DNA from: JAHFUI01 sp041485905
GTDB taxonomy: Bacteria; Acidobacteriota; Vicinamibacteria; Vicinamibacterales; CAVVIG01
Assembly: GCA_041485905.1 (NCBI GenBank)
Contig: JBGPKK010000146.1
Location: forward strand, 1 to 11,465
DNA length: 11,465 nt
Direction: 5' to 3'
The translations under genes and the position numbers were made by a program. Under the pieces are notes generated by a model that worked only from the letters and a program-made list of their open reading frames with translations, searched no databases and was not told where the DNA came from. Shown piece after piece: positions 7,524-11,465 of this stretch (position 1 is the stretch's first letter; every line of letters begins with the position of its first letter).

Positions 7524-8141
7524 GAAACGGTGGTGGCAATTGACGCGGGAGAATCGGCCGACTCCGAGTTGATTGCGCGCGCGCAGGGAGGCGACGGAGA
7601 GGCATTTGCCGTGCTGTATCGCCGCCATCAGGCCGTCGTGTATCGCTTTGCGTGCCAAATGACGGGATCCGCGACTCTGGCGGAGGACATCGTTCAGGAC
7701 GTCTTTCTCGTCCTGATGCGCGAACTTGGACGGTACGATCCATCGCGCGCAGCCCTCCCCACCTACCTGTACGGGGTAGCGCGCAATATCTCGCGATATC
7801 GAATCAGAGGACTGCGCCGACTGACTTCGTTGGACGCGGCGGTCGATGCGGTCACCGTGGACGATCCGTCGGCTCGCATCGCGCAGTCGGATCAACTCCG
7901 GCAGTTACGCGCGGGTATCGCCTCGTTGCCGCCGCGGTATCGAGAGGTGCTTCTGTTATGTGACGTTCATGAGCTCACATATATCGAGGCCGCGCTGGCG
8001 TTGAAGTTACCCGTCGGAACGCTTCGATCGAGGTTGCACCGGGCCCGTCGTCTGCTCGTGGAGAGGCTTCAAGCGCGCCTGAAGACTCGCCTGAAAATGA
8101 GTTCTGGTGTTCCACTCCAGAAAAATAGGTATGTCGTATGA
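7509..8141 (+). CDS. ECF-subfamily RNA polymerase sigma factor (sigma-70 family)
   Basis: This 210-residue sigma factor carries region 2 at about 27-98 (EAFAVLYRRHQAVVYRFACQ, the core-binding AEDIVQDVFLVLM, and the -10-binding segment around TYLYGVARNISRYRIR). A short linker leads to region 4 at about 128-185 (ASLPPRYREVLLLCDVHELT, then the helix-turn-helix AALALKLPVGTLRSRLHRAR). There is no region 1 or 3, so it is an ECF factor, which directs RNA polymerase to a small regulon when its anti-sigma factor lets go. A basic tail of about 25 residues follows region 4. The ATG at 7509 gives a normal N-terminus. A TTG at 7434 would add 25 residues that overlap promoter copy B and is unlikely; GTG 7530 is possible. 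No good Shine-Dalgarno is visible. The stop overlaps the next start (ATGA). Confidence 0.92.
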   Translation: MPSITETVVAIDAGESADSELIARAQGGDGEAFAVLYRRHQAVVYRFACQMTGSATLAEDIVQDVFLVLMRELGRYDPSRAALPTYLYGVARNISRYRIRGLRRLTSLDAAVDAVTVDDPSARIAQSDQLRQLRAGIASLPPRYREVLLLCDVHELTYIEAALALKLPVGTLRSRLHRARRLLVERLQARLKTRLKMSSGVPLQKNRYVV

Positions 8142-8650
8142 GGCAACAACCCGATTCGGATGACGCCTTGTTGCGGAACGGGCTGCGGGCGATGGCGGAA
8201 GCCGATGCCCATCTGGCTGCGCCACCACGCGTGGAACAGTCATTGATGAAGGCCTGGGACACGCGGACGCAACGGCCGTCGTCAGCTCGCGACGGAAACC
8301 GCGGAGTCTGGACGTCTCTTGCGCTGGCAGCCTCCTGCATGTTGGCTGTCGGACTCTGGGCTCGCTGGGCGCCAGGTAGCGGTGGTTTCAGGTCGTCATC
8401 CGGCAGCCGCGCCGAACCACCGCAGGTGATCGCCGGTAGAACAGACACGTCCTACGATGACATGGCGTGGCTCGACACTGATCAGGCGTCCCTACAGATG
8501 GTACGACTCCGCGTCGCCGTTGCGACCCTCGCCGAACAAGGATATGCGCTTCGCGACCCGACCGGGGACGGCACCGTCGAGATAGAGATGATTGTCGGTC
8601 CCGACGGCGCAGCCCGGAGCGTCCGAGTCAACGGAATATGGCCCGAGTAA
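8138..8650 (+). CDS. Probable anti-sigma factor, single-pass membrane protein
   Basis: This 170-residue protein starts four bases before the sigma gene ends (ATGA), the usual arrangement for a sigma/anti-sigma pair. A charged N-terminal part (1-56, with LLRNGLRAMAEADAHLAAPP) would be cytoplasmic. One hydrophobic segment follows at about 57-75 (VWTSLALAASCMLAVGLWA), then an extracytoplasmic part of about 95 residues ending EIEMIVGPDGAARSVRVNGI. The zinc-binding HxxxCxxC of many anti-sigma domains is absent; the only cysteine is in the membrane helix. The role is inferred from topology and position, not from a recognised domain. The alternative is a sigma-linked sensor or accessory membrane protein. 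Confidence 0.65.
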   Translation: MRQQPDSDDALLRNGLRAMAEADAHLAAPPRVEQSLMKAWDTRTQRPSSARDGNRGVWTSLALAASCMLAVGLWARWAPGSGGFRSSSGSRAEPPQVIAGRTDTSYDDMAWLDTDQASLQMVRLRVAVATLAEQGYALRDPTGDGTVEIEMIVGPDGAARSVRVNGIWPE

Positions 8651-9480
8651 TGATCGGCAGGACGACACCTATGAGCAATCCGATTCTCGCTGTTTCGATG
8701 GCACTGGGTTTGGCATTCAGCATCGGGGTCAGCGCTCAATCTGGACCGCCGCGAGGACGAGGACCGGGCCCCGGGCTAGGGATGCGCGGAGCCGGGCCGG
8801 CCGCGCCAGGCATCGACATTCTGGGCGTCGAGCCGATCGAATTTGGCGAACCGGTCCTCGACGCGCCCTTCAGCGCTGACGCCGTCACAGAGATGACTCA
8901 GAATTTGCCCGACGGCAACCGAATCGAGCGGCGATCGAGCAGTACGCTCGCTCGAGACGGCCGCGGGCGCACCCGCCGCGAACAAGCGCTGCCCACGATC
9001 GGTCCAATCGTCGTGGAACCCGAGCGTCGCTTGATCACCGTTAGCGATCCGATGCAGCGGGTGCAGTATCTGCTGGATCCGGTCCGCAAAATGGCGATCA
9101 AGTCGACGGTGCCACCGTCGCCTCCGGGCCGCGGCGGGTTGCCGTCGCGGGGAACGCGGCCAGACATCACGTCGGTTCGGCTGGGAACGCGTCTGATCGG
9201 GGGACTTCAGACCGAGGGTACCCGCGAAACGATGACGATACCCGCGGGGAGATTCGGTAATGCGCGCGCGATCGAGGTGGCGACCGAGCGTTGGTACTCT
9301 TCTGACCTGAAAATCGTTGTCGAGTCGCGCCGAACCGATCCGCGCAACGGCACCGTGCTCTATCAACTCTTCAACATCGTTCGGCTGGAGCCAGCCGCAT
9401 TATTGTTCCAAGTGCCGTCGGATTACACCGTGGTTGAAAACCCGAGACCCTCGTTTGGTTCACCGCCACGGCGGAACTAA
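8650..9480 (+). CDS. Secreted protein of an acidobacterial ECF-operon-associated family, function unknown
   Basis: A 276-residue exported protein. Its hydrophobic signal segment (about 11-29, PILAVSMALGLAFSIGVSA) ends in an AxA-like site, followed by a Gly/Arg/Pro-rich stretch (31-54). Motifs I know from acidobacterial proteins encoded beside ECF sigma/anti-sigma pairs follow in order: DGNRIERRSSSTLARDGRGR (88-107), TRREQ, ITVSDPMQRVQYLLDP (129-144), LGTRLIGG-LQTEGTRETMTIPAG (178-200), EVATERWYSSDLKIVV and LFQVPSDYTVVEN. The beta-rich pattern could be a LolA/RseB-like fold, which would suit sensing of envelope stress, but this is inference. The start chosen makes a TAATG overlap with the preceding gene and gives the signal peptide an arginine. 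ATG 8671, with AGGA eight bases upstream, is an equally reasonable start; 8638 is less so. Confidence 0.8.
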   Translation: MIGRTTPMSNPILAVSMALGLAFSIGVSAQSGPPRGRGPGPGLGMRGAGPAAPGIDILGVEPIEFGEPVLDAPFSADAVTEMTQNLPDGNRIERRSSSTLARDGRGRTRREQALPTIGPIVVEPERRLITVSDPMQRVQYLLDPVRKMAIKSTVPPSPPGRGGLPSRGTRPDITSVRLGTRLIGGLQTEGTRETMTIPAGRFGNARAIEVATERWYSSDLKIVVESRRTDPRNGTVLYQLFNIVRLEPAALLFQVPSDYTVVENPRPSFGSPPRRN

Positions 9481-9498
9481 GAGTGCGTTCACAATTGG

Positions 9499-9556
9499 AT
9501 GTAGTGCAGACCTTCAGGCCTGCCAGACGGGGCGGACCTGTAGGTTCGCACTACAT
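9499..9556. repeat. REP-like imperfect palindrome (58 bp)
   Basis: Arm 9499-9524 (begins ATGTAGTGCAGACCTTCAGG) and arm 9531-9556 (ends GGTTCGCACTACAT) pair as reverse complements with 5 mismatches over 26 bases, around the 6-base loop AGACGG. It starts 18 bases after the stop of the secreted-protein gene. Very similar short palindromes (GTAGTGCAGACCTTCAGG... to ...GCACTACA) are, to my knowledge, scattered through acidobacterial intergenic regions. The transcript could fold into a long hairpin that stabilises or ends the sigma-operon mRNA, but there is no U-run, so a classical intrinsic terminator is not shown. Confidence 0.7.
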
Positions 9557-9969
9557 TTGAGATCGACAATTCTGGGGTCTCACCGGATTGCCTCTGATTC
9601 TCATCGTGTCCCTTGTCCGGTACACCGCGCTCCCTTGATAGGACATCACGCCGTCCCACTCAGTTCGGACGCAGGCGTCGTTTCGAGACGTTCCTTCTTG
9701 TTCAATCAGGCCGAGGGATGACGAACGTCGCGTTTCCGAGCAACTCATCAGTTCTGCCGCTGGCCTTCGCGAGCAGGGGAGCTTGACAACGGGTCGCCTC
9801 ATAGAAGGAAGCATTAGCACACGCCTTTCAGGCGCGAGGCCCACAAACAGATCCGTCGGGCCGCACCATCACTTCGCCACGCGCAGCCCAGCTCATCTCG
9901 TTCTCGATCCGTGTGATCGCCAACCTGGTCGTTGACTACCGCTCGCAAGCGTCCCATGATTGGCGGGCC
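9557..9969. other. Non-coding stretch with no recognised gene
   Basis: Between the palindrome and the beta-propeller gene I see no gene with start, ribosome site and family resemblance. A plus frame is open from about 9641 to 9935 with no ATG, and a minus frame is open at 9551-9844, but both have random-looking composition. GC content is slightly lower and codon periodicity weaker than in the neighbours. No promoter for the downstream gene stands out, and no copy of the GGAACTT element occurs here. Confidence 0.5.
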
Positions 9970-9974
9970 GGGAG
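9970..9974 (+). promoter_or_regulatory. Ribosome binding site of the beta-propeller gene
   Basis: GGGAG, followed by six bases (ccgaca) and ATG at 9981. It favours this ATG over the in-frame TTG at 9960. Confidence 0.65.
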
Positions 9975-9980
9975 CCGACA

Positions 9981-11309
9981 ATGACATTGACGAGAATCTG
10001 TGCCGCGGGACTGGCGGCCCTTGTGGGCGCAGCACGTATGTCTTCCGTGTTGCAGGGCGCCGATTCGGTGGCGGAACGATTTTGGCCCCAGTGGCGCGGC
10101 CCCTATGCGAGTGGTGTCTCCAGAACCGCCGATCCCCCCGTGGAATGGAGCGAGACGAAGAACATTCGATGGAAGACCGAAATCCCCGGACGAGGTTCGG
10201 CGTCACCGGTCGTGTGGGGCGATCGGCTGTTTGTCTTGACCGCGATCCCGATGGGCGCCTCAGGTGCGACCTCGCATGATCCCAAAGGCCAGGCCCGACC
10301 ACGGGACGTCCACCGGTTCACGATCCTGGCGATCGACCGGCGCACCGGGCGCGTGGTGTGGGAGCGCACCGCCCGCGAAGAGCGTCCACGCGCGCCGTCG
10401 ATGGGAGACGGCACGTGGGCGTCGAGCTCGGCCATCACCGACGGCCAGCGCGTCTTCGCGTTCTTCGAATCCAGCGGTCTGTACGCCTACAACATGGACG
10501 GCACACCGCTCTGGCAGAAGCAGTTCGGCGAGAAGAACATGTTTGCGGAGGTTGGCGAGTCCGGAAGCACGCCCGTTTTGTACGGCAACCGTCTCGTGGT
10601 CGTGTGGGACCATCAGGGTGCCTCGTTCATCGCCGCGCTCAACGCGTCCACGGGCCAGGAGATCTGGCGCGCCGAGCGGCAGGACGTCGACTCGTGGGGC
10701 ACGCCGCTCGTGGTGGAGCAGGACGGCCGCGCACAGGTGGTCACGACCGGAGACAAGCGGGTGAGGAGCTACGACCTCGAGACCGGCCGGCTCGTGTGGG
10801 AGCACGATGGTCTCGACATGAACCCGATTCCCTCACCGGTCGCCGAGAATGGAATGGTCTTTATCACGGCCGGGTTCCGGAGCAGCAGGCTCCACGCGAT
10901 TCGTCTGGCCGACGCCAAAGGCAACCTCGCCGGCTCCACGGCGATCGCGTGGACGCTCGACCGCGATACGCCCTACGTGCCGTCGCCGCTCTTGTACGAC
11001 GGCGTCCTGTATCTCCTCAAGAGCAACGCGGGAATCCTGTCCGTCTTCGACGCCAGGAGCGGAAGGCCGCACTATCAGCTTCAGCGCCTCAACGGACTGC
11101 CGGAGGTCTACTCCTCACCCGTCGCAGCGCAAGGACGGGTGTACATCACCAGTCGCGACGGGACGACGCTCGTCATCCGCCACGGGTCGCGCTTCGAAGT
11201 GCTGGCGACCAATACGCTGGACGACGGATTCGATGCCTCGCCGGCACTGGTGGACAACGACCTCTACTTGCGCGGCAACCGCTATCTGTACTGCATCGCG
11301 GAGCCATGA
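9981..11309 (+). CDS. Exported PQQ-binding-like beta-propeller repeat protein
   Basis: This 442-residue protein has an N-terminal signal segment (MTLTRICAAGLAALVGAARM, cleavage probably near residue 27). It then begins with the WPQWRGPYASGVS motif and the WSETKNIRWKTEIPGRGSAS strand pair typical of PQQ-like quinoprotein beta-propellers in acidobacteria and planctomycetes. Repeated blades each carry a 'G-W' type closing motif: TGRVVWERTA, GTPLWQKQFG, TGQEIWRAER, TGRLVWEHDG, each preceded by SPVV/TPVLYGNRLVV-like strands. The family includes BamB-like scaffolds and quinoprotein dehydrogenases. No cytochrome c motif (CxxCH) is present and catalytic residues cannot be judged, so a periplasmic binding or scaffold role is as likely as an enzyme. 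The start is set by the GGGAG ribosome site. It stands 500 bp from the sigma operon and is probably a separate unit. Confidence 0.85.
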   Translation: MTLTRICAAGLAALVGAARMSSVLQGADSVAERFWPQWRGPYASGVSRTADPPVEWSETKNIRWKTEIPGRGSASPVVWGDRLFVLTAIPMGASGATSHDPKGQARPRDVHRFTILAIDRRTGRVVWERTAREERPRAPSMGDGTWASSSAITDGQRVFAFFESSGLYAYNMDGTPLWQKQFGEKNMFAEVGESGSTPVLYGNRLVVVWDHQGASFIAALNASTGQEIWRAERQDVDSWGTPLVVEQDGRAQVVTTGDKRVRSYDLETGRLVWEHDGLDMNPIPSPVAENGMVFITAGFRSSRLHAIRLADAKGNLAGSTAIAWTLDRDTPYVPSPLLYDGVLYLLKSNAGILSVFDARSGRPHYQLQRLNGLPEVYSSPVAAQGRVYITSRDGTTLVIRHGSRFEVLATNTLDDGFDASPALVDNDLYLRGNRYLYCIAEP

Positions 11310-11340
11310 GTCGCTAGCCTGTGCGGTTCATCAAGGCTGA

Positions 11341-11465
11341 TTGCACCGGTACGATGACGCCGACGTCACCGGCCCGGTCACGTATCTCGGATACGAAGGA
11401 TACGAACAGAGCGGCAGGCTCTTCTCGCCCGCAGTCACGGTGACAGACATGCCCGGCGCGACGCC
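11341..11465 (+). CDS. Possible start of a further gene or gene remnant, cut by the right edge
   Basis: The frame beginning right after TGA 11338-11340 reads LHRYDDADVTGPVTYLGYEG, then YEQSGRLFSPAVTVTDMPG, to the window end. It has a protein-like composition, unlike the other two frames, one of which stops. The only possible early start is TTG 11341, with AAGG four bases upstream, and no signal peptide follows. It could be a gene with a rare start, a 5'-truncated remnant, or chance. The YEGYEQSG stretch faintly recalls the plug of Oar-type receptors, but that is too weak to call. Confidence 0.3.
   Translation, partial: MHRYDDADVTGPVTYLGYEGYEQSGRLFSPAVTVTDMPGAT

Noticed and set aside
9641..9935. 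Open plus frame (DDERRVSEQLISSAAGLREQ...) in the intergenic stretch
   Set aside because: No ATG, no ribosome site and no recognised family; open frames of this length occur by chance at this GC content. A decayed gene cannot be excluded.

Overview
The window reads as chromosomal DNA of a high-GC soil-type bacterium, most likely an acidobacterium (Vicinamibacteria-like). The inference rests on three protein types that are typical of that phylum: an Oar-like TonB-dependent receptor with a glycine-rich insertion, a secreted protein with the 'acidobacterial VWFA-related' domain, and a secreted protein of the DGNRI / RTRREQ / QVPSDYTV type found beside ECF sigma factors. No rRNA, tRNA, CRISPR or transposase gene is seen.

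Layout. Positions 1-1109 (minus) hold the beta-barrel part of a TonB-dependent receptor that leaves the window on the left and lacks its plug-encoding 5' end. Next, also on minus, is a 90-residue secreted Pro/Gly/Lys-rich protein (1133-1405), then a 723-residue VWFA-related protein (1542-3713) and a 1209-residue Oar-like receptor (3713-7342). The last two share a TGATG stop/start and form one operon transcribed leftward. A 166-bp divergent region separates them from a rightward operon: ECF sigma factor (7509-8141), a one-pass membrane protein that is probably its anti-sigma factor (8138-8650), and a secreted protein (8650-9480). These are joined by ATGA and TAATG junctions. A non-coding stretch of about 500 bp follows and carries a 58-bp imperfect palindrome of the REP type. 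After it comes an exported PQQ-type beta-propeller protein (9981-11309). The last 125 bases look like part of another gene with no clear start.

How it may work together. A sequence of about 31 bases, starting CTTGGAACTTCTCA and ending CAATCA, occurs upstream of both the Oar-like receptor operon and the small Pro/Gly-rich gene, in the same orientation relative to each gene and 28/31 identical apart from one gap. GGAACTT is the classic -35 element of many ECF sigma factors. A looser copy (GGAACTT-N16-AATCACA) points towards the sigma gene. The simplest model, which is inference, is that the ECF factor controls itself, the receptor/VWFA operon and the small secreted protein as one cell-envelope regulon.
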